A stretch of DNA of 64,000 bases from Prevotella sp. (lineage in GTDB: Bacteria; Bacteroidota; Bacteroidia; Bacteroidales; Bacteroidaceae): positions 29,010 to 93,009 of the forward strand of contig JAFVFY010000082.1 of the NCBI GenBank assembly GCA_017475265.1, written 5' to 3'. Below, one piece after another: positions 1 through 18,259 of this stretch. Positions within the stretch are counted from its first letter, which is position 1, and the number at the start of each line of letters is the position of its first letter. The translations under genes and the position numbers were made by a program. Under the pieces are notes generated by a model. The model saw only the letters and a list, made by a program, of their open reading frames with translations. It did no database searches and had not been told where the DNA came from.

Positions 1-683
1 TAAATGGCCCATTTCGTGGCGCGGCCCTTTGTCTCCCACATCGTGTTGAACTTCTCTTTGGCGGCATCCATGTTGATAGCCTTCTTGAGGTCGGCCTTTA
101 TCTGTGCGATAATCTGGGCCTCGCCGCTCTTGGGTACGTTGAAAGTCAGCTCGTCGGTCTCGAAAGGTTCGGTGATGAGCGGCGCATCGCGCCAGTTGCG
201 CACAATGTAGAAATAGGCCAGGGCGCGGAGCCAGTAGGCCTCGCAGTGGTGGCTGTTCATCTCCTCCTGGCTGTAGGTGTCGTCGGCATCGAGAGCCTTG
301 CCGGCATTCTTCAGCACGAGGTTGGCACTGTTGATAATTTTGTACATCGGAGTCCACTTGCTGAGTGTCTTCTCCGTGGGCTTTATCTCGAAGCGCTGCA
401 GGGTGTTGCTGCCACGGGCGGAGACGCAGCCGGCGCGCAGCTCGCCCCAGGGGATGAGGTGGGTCTCCACGGCATCGCGGAGGTAGTAGTAGCCGGCGAA
501 GAGGGTGGCCTCGACATCCTGCTTAGAACCCCAGTATTCGTCAGTGGGCTGGACGTTCTCGGGGTAGATCTCGAGGTAGTCGGAACACCCACCCCCAACC
601 CCTCCCAAGGTGAGGGGGGCTAAGATAGAACAAACTTGAAGTAGCCGCGCCTGTATCTTTGTTCTTATTGATTTACTATTCAT
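1..683 (-). CDS. SusD/RagB-family nutrient-binding lipoprotein (N-terminal part, runs off the left edge)
   Basis: SusD-type proteins are outer-membrane lipoproteins that sit as a lid on a SusC barrel and bind the ligand. Only about the first 227 residues are inside the window. After the signal peptide the sequence reads SDYLEIYPE, then YYLRDAV and HHCEAYWLRALAYFY, the TPR-like helices typical of the SusD N-terminus. The start is the ATG at 681-683. The signal peptide is odd: codons 22-33 (APLTLGGVGGGC) are made of a G-rich palindromic repeat, so the GGGC lipobox with Cys33 is largely supplied by that repeat. The gene lies 78 nt behind the SusC gene and is the last visible gene of the FAS1-SusC-SusD operon. 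Family assignment is firm; the ligand is unknown. Confidence 0.9.
   Translation of the reverse strand, partial: MNSKSIRTKIQARLLQVCSILAPLTLGGVGGGCSDYLEIYPENVQPTDEYWGSKQDVEATLFAGYYYLRDAVETHLIPWGELRAGCVSARGSNTLQRFEIKPTEKTLSKWTPMYKIINSANLVLKNAGKALDADDTYSQEEMNSHHCEAYWLRALAYFYIVRNWRDAPLITEPFETDELTFNVPKSGEAQIIAQIKADLKKAINMDAAKEKFNTMWETKGRATKWAI
587..621 (-). repeat. G-rich palindromic element inside the SusD signal-peptide codons
   Basis: This is a degenerate copy of the 35-bp element seen at 727-761, 3997-4031 and 4144-4178. The G-rich strand is the coding strand. It is read in frame as LTLGGVGGG and forms the lipobox region. Confidence 0.75.
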
Positions 684-726
684 ATATCTTTTATTTTACT
701 GTATTTCAAATTGCCATTCTAACTTT

Positions 727-761
727 TCTCCCCTCCCCTCGGGAGGGGCCGGGGGTGGGTT
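727..761 (+). repeat. 35-bp G-rich palindromic element directly behind the SusC stop codon
   Basis: The copy contains CCCCTCCC, a 3-nt loop CTC and GGGAGGGG, a perfect 8-bp stem. A G tract (GGGGG, T, GGG) follows. It starts at the base next to the SusC stop codon (762-764). The C-rich strand is the one transcribed into the operon mRNA. Confidence 0.85.
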
Positions 762-3700
762 TTAAAAGTTCACCGTTATTCCCATTGACACTCTTCGCGA
801 GCGCGGGGTCTGCGAGTTGTCGACGGCAAGGTCGGTGATCTTGCTGGGCATGGTGACCTCCGGGTCCTGGCCGGTGTATTTGGAGAAGGTGAAGAGGTCG
901 TAGCCGGTGAGGAACATGCTGAGGCTGTTCACGGATAGCGACTTGCAGACGCCCTTCGGGAAGGAATAGTTCAGCGAAAGGGTCTTCAGGCGGACGAAGG
1001 AGCAGTCCTCCACGAAGCGGTCGCTGCCCATGTAGTTCAGACCGTAGTTGTAGAGGGCGCGGGGAATGTCGGTATCGACGTCGGCCTCGGTGCGCCAGCG
1101 GCGTAGCACGGCTGTGCTTTGGTTGTCGCGGTTGTACATGGCCTCGGCGTTCATGCGGGCCTGGTTGATGATTTTCTGTCCAAGGCGGTAGTGCAGGAAC
1201 ACGGTCATGCTCCACTGCTTGTATTTCAGCGTGAAGCCGCCACCGCCCGAGACCACGGGGTTGTAGTTACCGAGATAGACGATGTCGTTCTTGTCGATGC
1301 GGCCGTCGTGGTTGATGTCCTCATACTTCGCATCGCCGGGATAGCAACGGATATTGCTGTTGTACATGACGAGCGGGTTGCCCTGCAGGTCGGTCATCAC
1401 GTTGCCATCGGCATCTTTGGCGTAGGTATCCTCAAGGTTGTGGAACACACCGAGGTAGCGGAAACCGAAGAACGACCCGACGCTGGTGCCGCTGAGAATC
1501 TTCGTGTTATACACACCGTTGGCCACCTGCGGATCCTCCGCCGACATGTTCTCCGGCAGTTCGATGATGGTGTTGATGTTGCGGTTGATGTTCCAGTTCA
1601 CGCTGAGGTTCCAGTCCTTCGTCTTGATGACGTTGGCATCGATGCGGAACTCCCATCCCTCGTTGCGCATCTTACCGCTGTTCCAGTACTTGATCTGGGG
1701 CGAGGGATAGCCCATGTACTCCGGCACGACGACGTTTTTCTGGAGCAGGTCTTTGGTGTTCTTGCGGTACCAGTCAAAGGTGAGGTTGACGCGCCCGTCG
1801 AACAGGTTGATGTCCGTACCGAGGTTGATTTCCTTCGATGTCTCCCATTTCAGCTTGTTCAGCTGCATGGTGGCCGTGGTGATGGCGGCACCGTCCATAT
1901 AGTAGCCGATGGCGGAGTAGGTGCCCACGTAGGGCGACGTCCCCGAAGGGGCGTTACCGCTGGTACCGTAGCTGGCGCGCAGCTTCAACTCCGTGAGCCA
2001 CTCGTCGCTCCAGTTCATAAACTTCTCGTCGGCCATCTGCCAGCTGACGCCCACGGAGGGGAACAGTCCCCAGCGGTTTTCCTTGCCGAGTGACGACTTA
2101 CCCTCGTAGTTGATGGTTCCGTTGATGGTGTAGCGGTCGAGCAGCGTATAGACGACCGAGCCGATGCCCGAGAGCGTGGCCACCTCGCTGTCGCCAGAGC
2201 CTTGCGAGAGGAGCACGCCACCGCCGGAGGCGGGGTCGGCGATGGAGGCCGACGCCATGTTATAGCGCGTGGAGGAATTGTTCGAGGAGCGGCTCTGCTG
2301 CGTGCGCCACAGTGCCGTGACCACTAATTGGTGCTTCTGGTCCAGCCAGTCCTTTGTCACCATCAGCTTGTTCTCCGTCTGCAGGGAGAAGTTGTTGGAG
2401 TAGGCATCCATGGCCTGGTTGGCATAGCTGTTGTTGGTGGTGACACCCGTGGCCGACTGGGGCAGGAAAGCCTCCGTCTTCTGCGTGTTGTACTTCATGG
2501 AGACGTAGCCCGTGTAGCGCAGCCAGGACGTGGCGTAGTAGTTGGCGCGGACGGTCATCTTCTGCTCCTTGGTCTTCAGGTTGCGGTAGCTGTCCTCCAC
2601 CATGATGATGGGGTGGAAGTTCCTTGAGCCGTTGAAAGCACCTTGGAACTCCTCTGCGTTCTGGCGGGTGAAGTAGATGCCCGTCATCTCGCCCGTGGCG
2701 TCGTCGATGTAGTACGGACTCTTGTTCGGCATCTTGCGCATGGCCTCTGCACGCGAGTTCTCCGTCCAGGGAGCGTCCTTCTTCGTGTCGCTGTAGGTGT
2801 ACTCGGCGTTCACGCGCAACTTCTCGCTGAACTTATAGCCGATGTCGAGGCTGGTGGTCAGACGCTGTAGGCCGGTGCCCCTCGTCGTACCGCCCTCGTT
2901 AAGATAGGAGAGGGAGTAGCGGTAGGTGGCACGCTCGCCGCCGCCCGACATGGAGAACGAGTTGTCGGTGGTGAAGGCGTTCTTCGTGAGGTAGGAGAGC
3001 CAGTCCACGTCCTGGTTGTACTCGTCGAAGTACCGCCAGTCCTGCTGATAGCCTATCTCGTACTTGTCGAAGAGATACTCTAAGTAGCTGTTGCCGTCGA
3101 GTCCCTGTGCATTGGCGGTGTTCCAGATGGCGTCCTGCATATAGGCCACGTACTCGTTGCCGCTGAGCATGGGCATGGACTTCGGCTCGAACTTCATCGA
3201 GTTCTTCGTGGAGAAGGTGAAGTTGGTCTTTCCCATCGCGCCCTTCTTCGTGGTAATGAGGAGCACGCCGTTGGCGCCCGCCGTACCATAGACTGCCGTC
3301 GAGGCGGCATCCTTGAGCACTTCGATGCTCTCGATGTCGTTGGGGTTCAGCGAGAGCATCTGCGCGAAGTCCTCCTGCGAGGCGGTGTTGAAGTCGAAGC
3401 TGTCGTCGATGCTGGTGTTATAGGGCACGCCGTTGATAACGATGAGCGGGTCGGCGCTGGAGTTCAGCGTGGCCGTACCACGGATGCGGATGGTGCTCTT
3501 TGCGCCCGGGTCGCCGGCGGCGAGGATATCGACGCCGCCGAGCTGTCCCTGCAGGGCCTCCTCAATCGAGGTGACGGGCGAGGCGGCCATAATCTCCGTC
3601 ATGTCGATCTTCTGCGTGGCGAACGACTGCTGGCGAGCAGTCACACCCATGTCGTTGCGGCTGCCGCCCTTCTTACCCGATACCTGTACCTCACGGATCT

Positions 3701-4088
3701 GGTGGGCGTTGCTCTCCATGGTGACGTTGAGCGTCTTCTGCCCCGTGTACTTAAAGCTCTGCTGCTTCATGCCGACGTAAGAGAACACGATGGTCAGGTT
3801 CTTCTCCTCGGGCACTTTCAGCGTGTAGTTACCGTTGAAGTCGGTGACGGTACCGCTGACGATACGGTTCTGGCTGTTCTGGAACGTCACATTAGCCCCG
3901 ATGATGGGTTCCTTCGCGCCGCCAAGCAGCTCCGTGACATTACCCGTCACGGTCTGGGCGTCCACGCCAAGGGCGACAAATAGAAAAGGAAGGAGCAACC
4001 CACCCCCAGCCCCTCCCGAAGGGAGGGGAGTCAAAATACTTTTGGCCCTACAGGAGATAGACCTTATTATCTTTATAATAGTATTCAT
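762..4088 (-). CDS. SusC/RagA-family TonB-linked outer-membrane transporter
   Basis: SusC proteins are TonB-dependent barrels that import glycans or peptides captured by a SusD lid. After the signal peptide there is a CarboxypepD_reg-like domain (from VTGNVTELLGG to LNVTME, about residues 45-125). A plug domain follows with RIRGTATLNSSADPLIVINGV and the SusC signature IEVLKDAASTAVYGTAGANGV. The rest is a long barrel ending in an aromatic residue (VSMGITVNF), as expected for BAM insertion. The length of about 1108 aa is normal. I chose the ATG at 4086-4088 (MNTIIKI); an ATG at 4109 adds seven residues. The signal peptide contains an in-frame palindromic repeat (TPLPSGGAGGG). It is co-directional with the SusD gene downstream and the fasciclin lipoprotein upstream. 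Substrate unknown. Confidence 0.93.
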   Translation of the reverse strand: MNTIIKIIRSISCRAKSILTPLPSGGAGGGLLLPFLFVALGVDAQTVTGNVTELLGGAKEPIIGANVTFQNSQNRIVSGTVTDFNGNYTLKVPEEKNLTIVFSYVGMKQQSFKYTGQKTLNVTMESNAHQIREVQVSGKKGGSRNDMGVTARQQSFATQKIDMTEIMAASPVTSIEEALQGQLGGVDILAAGDPGAKSTIRIRGTATLNSSADPLIVINGVPYNTSIDDSFDFNTASQEDFAQMLSLNPNDIESIEVLKDAASTAVYGTAGANGVLLITTKKGAMGKTNFTFSTKNSMKFEPKSMPMLSGNEYVAYMQDAIWNTANAQGLDGNSYLEYLFDKYEIGYQQDWRYFDEYNQDVDWLSYLTKNAFTTDNSFSMSGGGERATYRYSLSYLNEGGTTRGTGLQRLTTSLDIGYKFSEKLRVNAEYTYSDTKKDAPWTENSRAEAMRKMPNKSPYYIDDATGEMTGIYFTRQNAEEFQGAFNGSRNFHPIIMVEDSYRNLKTKEQKMTVRANYYATSWLRYTGYVSMKYNTQKTEAFLPQSATGVTTNNSYANQAMDAYSNNFSLQTENKLMVTKDWLDQKHQLVVTALWRTQQSRSSNNSSTRYNMASASIADPASGGGVLLSQGSGDSEVATLSGIGSVVYTLLDRYTINGTINYEGKSSLGKENRWGLFPSVGVSWQMADEKFMNWSDEWLTELKLRASYGTSGNAPSGTSPYVGTYSAIGYYMDGAAITTATMQLNKLKWETSKEINLGTDINLFDGRVNLTFDWYRKNTKDLLQKNVVVPEYMGYPSPQIKYWNSGKMRNEGWEFRIDANVIKTKDWNLSVNWNINRNINTIIELPENMSAEDPQVANGVYNTKILSGTSVGSFFGFRYLGVFHNLEDTYAKDADGNVMTDLQGNPLVMYNSNIRCYPGDAKYEDINHDGRIDKNDIVYLGNYNPVVSGGGGFTLKYKQWSMTVFLHYRLGQKIINQARMNAEAMYNRDNQSTAVLRRWRTEADVDTDIPRALYNYGLNYMGSDRFVEDCSFVRLKTLSLNYSFPKGVCKSLSVNSLSMFLTGYDLFTFSKYTGQDPEVTMPSKITDLAVDNSQTPRSRRVSMGITVNF
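3997..4031 (-). repeat. 35-bp G-rich palindromic element inside the SusC signal-peptide codons
   Basis: On the coding strand this reads ACTCCCCTCCC, TTC, GGGAGGGG and then CTGGGGGTGGGTT, with a perfect 8-bp stem. It is translated in frame as TPLPSGGAGGG inside the signal peptide. The mRNA carries four G runs (GGG, GGGG, GGGGG, GGG) separated by 1-2 nt. Confidence 0.88.
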
Positions 4089-4143
4089 GATATAATAATT
4101 ATATTGCATTTATATTGCATTTAGTAAGGATATTACATCTTTC

Positions 4144-4178
4144 ACTCCCCTCCCCTCGGGAGGGGCTGGGGGTGGGTT
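4144..4178 (+). repeat. 35-bp G-rich palindromic element between the fasciclin and SusC genes
   Basis: It differs from the 727-761 copy at only two positions. It lies 10 nt behind the stop codon of the fasciclin gene (4189-4191), and a partial TGGGTGGGTT repeat fills the gap. The C-rich strand is transcribed. Confidence 0.87.
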
Positions 4179-4188
4179 CTTGGGTGGG

Positions 4189-6666
4189 TTACAGTGCTTC
4201 GTCCAGGAAATAGACCACGCCGTCGCTGAAGATGAGGGGCAGGAAGTTGTAGGTCGATGACATGCGTATCTGCTGGCTCTTCTGCTGCGTCTGCAGGTCG
4301 GTGGTCTGGACGGAGAGGGCGGAGCCATCGTCATAGACGTTGAGGACGTAGCTCTTCGCCACGACGGGCACGTCGCCGCTGTCGTCCATCACTTGTAGCG
4401 TTTCCAGTCCGCCGAACTCCAGGTTGTCGGTGGTCTCGCCCCAGCCTAAGTAGGGATAGTTGGTGATGACGGCTGTTGAGAGGGGAACGAAGTAGCGCAC
4501 GAGGTACTGCTGCAGGGCCGTCTTGTCCGTGGCCTGAATCTTCGTGAAGAAGTCCTCGTCGGTGGCCTGCGAGCCTTCGCCGGCTACGACGCCGGGAATG
4601 CGACCCTCGGCGATGGCGCGGGCCAGGGCCTGCGTGGTGGGCACGAACTGTAGGCAGCTCTCCGTCATGAACGACACCTTGCCGGCGGAGAGGAAGCCTC
4701 CGGCCTGGAGCAGCGAATACCAGCCGTAAAACTCGGTGGTGTTGTCGCGGTTCTGGTCGCCGATGAGGGGATAGAAGGCTTCATTGTCCTCGTAGCTGCC
4801 ACGGAAGAGCAGGCTGTCATAGGCGTAGGCATGGCCGTTGGTCCAGCCGTTGATGTCGCCACGATAGGCTAACGGCTCGAAAGCAGCCCAGATGTCGTCC
4901 TCCGTAGCTAGGTTGGCCTGGTAGCGCAGGGTCTTCAGATACTGTATGCTGTTGGTGATCTTCCCGTCCTTCACGTACCAATAGACCTTCATCGGCGAGG
5001 TCTGCATGGTGGCATAGACGGCGGGGCGCGAGCCACTGGTCGGTAGCACGGTGTTGCCGTCGGTGGCCATCACGGCGTGGGCGTTGACGTAGCTCGTCAC
5101 CACGGCGCTCGACAGGGCGGTAGGCTCCTCCATGCCCACGGGCTGTGTCATGATGGTGGCCGGCGAGCCTTTCTGCACAGTGATCTGCGCCTCGCTGTTG
5201 GCCAGTTGGTCGTTGCTGGGATAGAGCATGATATACTGGATGGCATCGGCAGAGAACGTCTTGTCTAAGCCGGAGCCGTTGGCGGCGGTAGCGGAGAGCA
5301 TGGTGCCGAAGGTGCTGTACCGCTTGTATTGGTAGGCGGGGCCGGTGACGCTGTTGAACTGCGACGGAGGTGTAAGCACCGAGCAGCCGTAGAGCACGCC
5401 GTTGGAGCAGATGATGCGGTCGGCCTGGGGCACCTCGCCGGTGTTGAACTTGATGACGTTGTTGTCCGTATCGACAATCTTCCCGGCCTCAATCTCGTCG
5501 GGGAAGATCATCGACTGGTCCTTCTGTGCCGACCGCTCCTCGAAGATGCTGTGCAGCAGCAGCGTAGTCATCTGCGACGTAGGCACGTCGTCGATGCTCT
5601 TGTAGCCGCCCAAGGCCCAATAGTCGTCGAAGAAGTTCTGCATGGCCTGGTCAGTGGGGGCGAAGATGCTGTAGGCGCGGTGGCTGTTGGCCGAGAACTG
5701 CTTATAGTCGTCCACGGGCCACTCCGTAGCGATGCGCGGCAGGTCGCCGAAACTGATGGTGTGGAGGCCCACGGCGCGCTGCTCGTCGGTAGTGGCGAAG
5801 TCGTTGGTCAGCTCGGTCGACTTCTCGTAGCTCTTGTACTGGTTGTAGAAGGAGAGGAACTTGGTGAACTTCCCGGCATTGCGCAGCTCAGTGTAGATGG
5901 TCTCCAAAGGCCGCAGCACGCGGTCCACCTTATAGACGTAGCCGTTCTTGGCAATATTCTCGCGGCTGTCCACGTCGATGACGTTGGCGTTGGCCACCTG
6001 GAACGCGCCGTCGCCCGTCCAACCCGTTTCGGGGAAAAAGTAGCTGTAGTTGTCCTTCGCGTCGATGCCCTTCGTGCGGAACATCATGTGGGAGAACACG
6101 GGGAGGAAGCGGTCGGGGTGATAGACGAACACATCCTGGTAGGTGGAATCAACGGTGCCGTCGTCGAGCGTGGTAGTGACGAGGCTCTTCGCCTTCTCCA
6201 CGGCATCCTGCGAACGGGTGCGGAACTTATAGTAGAGCCCGGCCTTCACCAGCTTCTGCTCGTCGGTGGCGCCGTCGCCCTCCGTGGGGCGGAAGTTGAT
6301 GAGCTTCTCCTTGTCGTAGCTATAATATAATATGTGGAAGCCGATGAGCTTCTTCACCTCGTCTGCACTGAGCGAGCCGATGTCCTGCGTCTGATGGTTT
6401 TGCTGCAGGTATGCCGTCATCGCCTCGTCGTCGGGCGCCATGACGGTGAGGATGGCCTTGCCGTTGAGGATGGGCTTGTAGCCCGCCATGTCGGCTCCCT
6501 TGAGGAACTGCATGTATTTGCCGTCGGCCTCGAGCTTCTCGTATATCGAGCCGGCGATGTAGTCGGGCTCCTCGAAGTACTCGTCCATGTCGGAGCACGC
6601 CGATAACATCAACACCGAAAGCAGCAGACTACCTGCAACCCTCGTCGTGATTCTTGGTCTCTTCAT
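4189..6666 (-). CDS. Fasciclin (FAS1)-domain surface lipoprotein, SusC/SusD-linked
   Basis: An 825-aa lipoprotein with a signal peptide ending in LMLSAC, lipidated Cys24. FAS1 domains are adhesion or ligand-binding folds. One begins near residue 40 (SIYEKLEADGKYMQFLKGA, then ILTVMAPDDEAMTAYL). A second is recognisable by YSIFAPTDQAMQNFFDDYW followed by MTTLLLHSIFEE. The C-terminal half has no motif I recognise. It is first in the operon with SusC and SusD, so it is probably an accessory surface binding protein of that transport system, like the extra surface glycan-binding proteins of Sus-like loci. No enzyme gene of a polysaccharide-utilisation locus is visible here. Family assignment is firm; ligand and role are inferred. 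Confidence 0.88.
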   Translation of the reverse strand: MKRPRITTRVAGSLLLSVLMLSACSDMDEYFEEPDYIAGSIYEKLEADGKYMQFLKGADMAGYKPILNGKAILTVMAPDDEAMTAYLQQNHQTQDIGSLSADEVKKLIGFHILYYSYDKEKLINFRPTEGDGATDEQKLVKAGLYYKFRTRSQDAVEKAKSLVTTTLDDGTVDSTYQDVFVYHPDRFLPVFSHMMFRTKGIDAKDNYSYFFPETGWTGDGAFQVANANVIDVDSRENIAKNGYVYKVDRVLRPLETIYTELRNAGKFTKFLSFYNQYKSYEKSTELTNDFATTDEQRAVGLHTISFGDLPRIATEWPVDDYKQFSANSHRAYSIFAPTDQAMQNFFDDYWALGGYKSIDDVPTSQMTTLLLHSIFEERSAQKDQSMIFPDEIEAGKIVDTDNNVIKFNTGEVPQADRIICSNGVLYGCSVLTPPSQFNSVTGPAYQYKRYSTFGTMLSATAANGSGLDKTFSADAIQYIMLYPSNDQLANSEAQITVQKGSPATIMTQPVGMEEPTALSSAVVTSYVNAHAVMATDGNTVLPTSGSRPAVYATMQTSPMKVYWYVKDGKITNSIQYLKTLRYQANLATEDDIWAAFEPLAYRGDINGWTNGHAYAYDSLLFRGSYEDNEAFYPLIGDQNRDNTTEFYGWYSLLQAGGFLSAGKVSFMTESCLQFVPTTQALARAIAEGRIPGVVAGEGSQATDEDFFTKIQATDKTALQQYLVRYFVPLSTAVITNYPYLGWGETTDNLEFGGLETLQVMDDSGDVPVVAKSYVLNVYDDGSALSVQTTDLQTQQKSQQIRMSSTYNFLPLIFSDGVVYFLDEAL

Positions 6667-6789
6667 ATCTGATTTAATGTGTTAGTAGCAACAATTATTT
6701 GCAAAATTACTATTTATTTTTCTTTTCGCCGACAAACGCCCACATTATTTATTATTTATTAACAAGCGATGGTATGGATTACAAATATA

Positions 6790-6843
6790 GGAATAGCTGC
6801 GCATGATAATCACCTTCATGGCTTTCTCATGCGCAGCCATTCC
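6790..6843 (-). terminator. Long stem-loop between the 62-aa peptide gene and the fasciclin operon
   Basis: A 17-bp imperfect stem (GGAATAGCTGCGCATGA against TCATGCGCAGCCATTCC, one mismatch) closes a 20-nt loop. It follows the end of the giant-protein operon. There is no clean T tract, so it may be a processing or stabilising hairpin instead of a classical terminator. The rest of 6667-6882 is AT-rich leader DNA for the fasciclin operon. A TAATTTTG box lies at 6702-6709 (minus), but its nearest TTTG is 23 nt away, so I do not call it a promoter. Confidence 0.6.
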
Positions 6844-6882
6844 TAAATTCCTTATATTCCCCAGATCAAAAACGCTCGGGCT

Positions 6883-7071
6883 CTATTCTTCCCACAGGTC
6901 AAACCTTTGGGAGCGTGCTGGGGAAGAATTTCCACCAGAGGGATCGTCGTCCCACAAACCTCTCGACAGGGCTTCGTCGGTATGACCACTTTCAGAGGCA
7001 GGCAACATGAAGCAGTCCTCCATGACGTCGTTAATCATTTCAATGATGGGTGTAGTGTATTTCCTTTTCAT
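6883..7071 (-). CDS. 62-aa peptide of unknown function, last gene of the giant-protein operon
   Basis: It starts MKRKYTTPIIEMIND and ends SQRFDLWEE. It has no signal peptide of normal length. The N-terminal half (K-Y-x-x-P-x-I-x-x-I) is followed by a Gly/Ser/Asp-rich acidic tail holding two related blocks, GLWDDD and FDLWEE. From memory, short proteins of this plan are frequent in Prevotella genomes, but I know of no assigned function. The ATG is 5 nt behind the stop codon of the 352-aa gene, which argues for translational coupling. An in-frame upstream start at 7119 would overlap that gene and is less likely. The equivalent position behind the 354-aa paralogue holds a 22-bp repeat array instead. 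Confidence 0.6.
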   Translation of the reverse strand: MKRKYTTPIIEMINDVMEDCFMLPASESGHTDEALSRGLWDDDPSGGNSSPARSQRFDLWEE

Positions 7072-7076
7072 AGCTC

Positions 7077-8135
7077 TTATCTGATAATGATGATTTGACC
7101 TTGGGCATTCTTCTTCCACATCTTCTTGAGAGGTGAGGAAACTGCTTCCACATTGAGCCTACGTCCCTGAAGGTCATACCATTTACTATTTGACCATTTA
7201 CTATTTACGATTTCACTTATTGCGGTTGTAGTGGAGTCATCAATGATTATCCTTGCTCCACGTGAGCCATCGGAGAAGTCGGCGATGTAGGCGCGGTTGG
7301 CGGGAATCTCTGTGCCTGTGAAGAGCCAGAAGCCGAGCTCGTCCGTCGTTTTGGAATGGCCCAGGGTGAGCACGCTGTTGGCATCGACGGTCGTGGCTTC
7401 GGTCGTTCCCTTGAAGATTGAGGAGTGAGAAGTAAAGAGCGACGAATTCTGTTCAAGGGTCTCGGCGTCGATGACTGCCGAGAGCCATTCACAGGTGGTC
7501 CCGCCCTCACTCTGCTGCAACACTGGGGTGTCCTTTGGCAGTACACTGGCCTGGACCTCCTTCGTCACCAGCTCTCCGTCCTTGATGCCCGTGGCGTCCA
7601 AGAGGGTGATACCGTCGGGTACACGGGCATCGAAGGGCAGGCAGGTGGTGGCATAGCCCTCTGTAGAGAAAGTGGTGGTGACGGGGGCGGGTAGGTCAAT
7701 GATGTAGAAATTGCCCACTTCGCCTACCTCATCATTGTTCTTGTATTTGAGACCTTGGTCTACCTCAATGATGCGGCCTTCCCCAGATCCACCAAGCATC
7801 TCAGATGGGACATACACCTTGAAGTGCAACGCATCGCCTCTTGTGCTGCTGCTTCCCCACACGTCAATGATGAGTATGCCAGTGTAATCTCCCAAGTCGA
7901 AGGGCGTGTCCTTGCCACGCAGCTCGTCGTCATGGTAGACGGCCACCACCGCTCCGTCGCCAAGTATCTCGCCGTTCATCTTCACTTGAGCGTAGATGGT
8001 CATGTTGTCGGGATACTTGTACTTGTCCACCTCACCAAACGGGTCGGCGGTTTGGGCCATGAGCGATGCTGGCATGAAGCCAGCACCGATGGTCAGGAGG
8101 AGGGCGAGGGTCAGAAATGTTCTTTTATTCTTCAT
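7077..8135 (-). CDS. Secreted 352-aa partner of giant protein B, with Prevotella C-terminal tail
   Basis: It has a signal peptide ending near SLMAQ. The N-terminal module (YPDNMTIYAQVKMNGEILG, then VVAVYHDDELRGK) resembles a module repeated near the C-terminus of the giants (YPANMVLIAQVVADGQPVSG, then GVFA and ECRE). A second half contains TTTFSTEGYATTCLPFDARV. The C-terminus (KWYDLQGRRLN, then GQIIIIR) is the tail found on eight secreted proteins here. Its paralogue at 18516-19580 follows giant A in the same way. The gene starts 58 nt behind giant B, with a hairpin between. I do not know a named family; a surface or matrix structural role alongside the giant is inferred. Short heptanucleotide-type repeats are translated at VNSKWSNSKW and NSSLFTSHSS. 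Confidence 0.85.
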   Translation of the reverse strand: MKNKRTFLTLALLLTIGAGFMPASLMAQTADPFGEVDKYKYPDNMTIYAQVKMNGEILGDGAVVAVYHDDELRGKDTPFDLGDYTGILIIDVWGSSSTRGDALHFKVYVPSEMLGGSGEGRIIEVDQGLKYKNNDEVGEVGNFYIIDLPAPVTTTFSTEGYATTCLPFDARVPDGITLLDATGIKDGELVTKEVQASVLPKDTPVLQQSEGGTTCEWLSAVIDAETLEQNSSLFTSHSSIFKGTTEATTVDANSVLTLGHSKTTDELGFWLFTGTEIPANRAYIADFSDGSRGARIIIDDSTTTAISEIVNSKWSNSKWYDLQGRRLNVEAVSSPLKKMWKKNAQGQIIIIR

Positions 8136-8155
8136 CTTAATTGTTCTTTAGGAGT

Positions 8156-8180
8156 GGTCGCTACGCTACGCGCAGCGACC
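8156..8180 (-). other. Stem-loop between giant B and its 352-aa partner
   Basis: GGTCGCT and AGCGACC form a perfect 7-bp stem around an 11-nt GC-rich loop. It sits in the 58-nt gap between the two genes. No T tract follows, so it is more likely to set message stability or the expression ratio than to end transcription. Confidence 0.45.
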
Positions 8181-8193
8181 ATCTCGTTTCCAG

Positions 8194-17958
<9,765 letters not shown>

Positions 17959-18174
17959 AATTACAATGGTTTAATGATTAGACTTTGGTTTTAATTAAGT
18001 TTGAAATAAGTTTATAATGGCTTGTTGATGTATAAAAAGGTTAAGGTTTGCGGTTTGATGGCTGATAGGTGTGGATAGTTTTGTGTTTGTTTCATTTACT
18101 TTTCTATATGTCTCATTCGAGACCAACGGAGTACGTAAGGATTTAAGGTCGGTCACGTACCCTGTTTTACGATG

Positions 18175-18205
18175 CAAATATACACTTTTTTTCCCATTTC
18201 CGCAA
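18175..18205 (-). promoter_or_regulatory. Promoter of giant B
   Basis: On the minus strand TTG is followed by 20 nt and TATATTTG, the Bacteroidetes primary-sigma pattern. The expected start leaves a leader of about 210 nt. The element and its flanks (ATTGCGG, A-rich spacer, AAGTGTA, TTTGCATCG) match the giant A promoter at 29238-29268. Confidence 0.72.
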
Positions 18206-18259
18206 TATTTCAGATGATTTAACATATTGTTTAGGTTAAATTAACATATTGGCTTTGCT

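Noticed and set aside
1119-2093. A 324-codon plus-strand frame opposite SusC
   Set aside because: Antisense shadow with His/Val-rich low-complexity translation. The minus strand encodes an unmistakable SusC protein.
17995-18225. A 76-codon frame upstream of giant B
   Set aside because: It spans the predicted promoter and leader of giant B and has no protein features.
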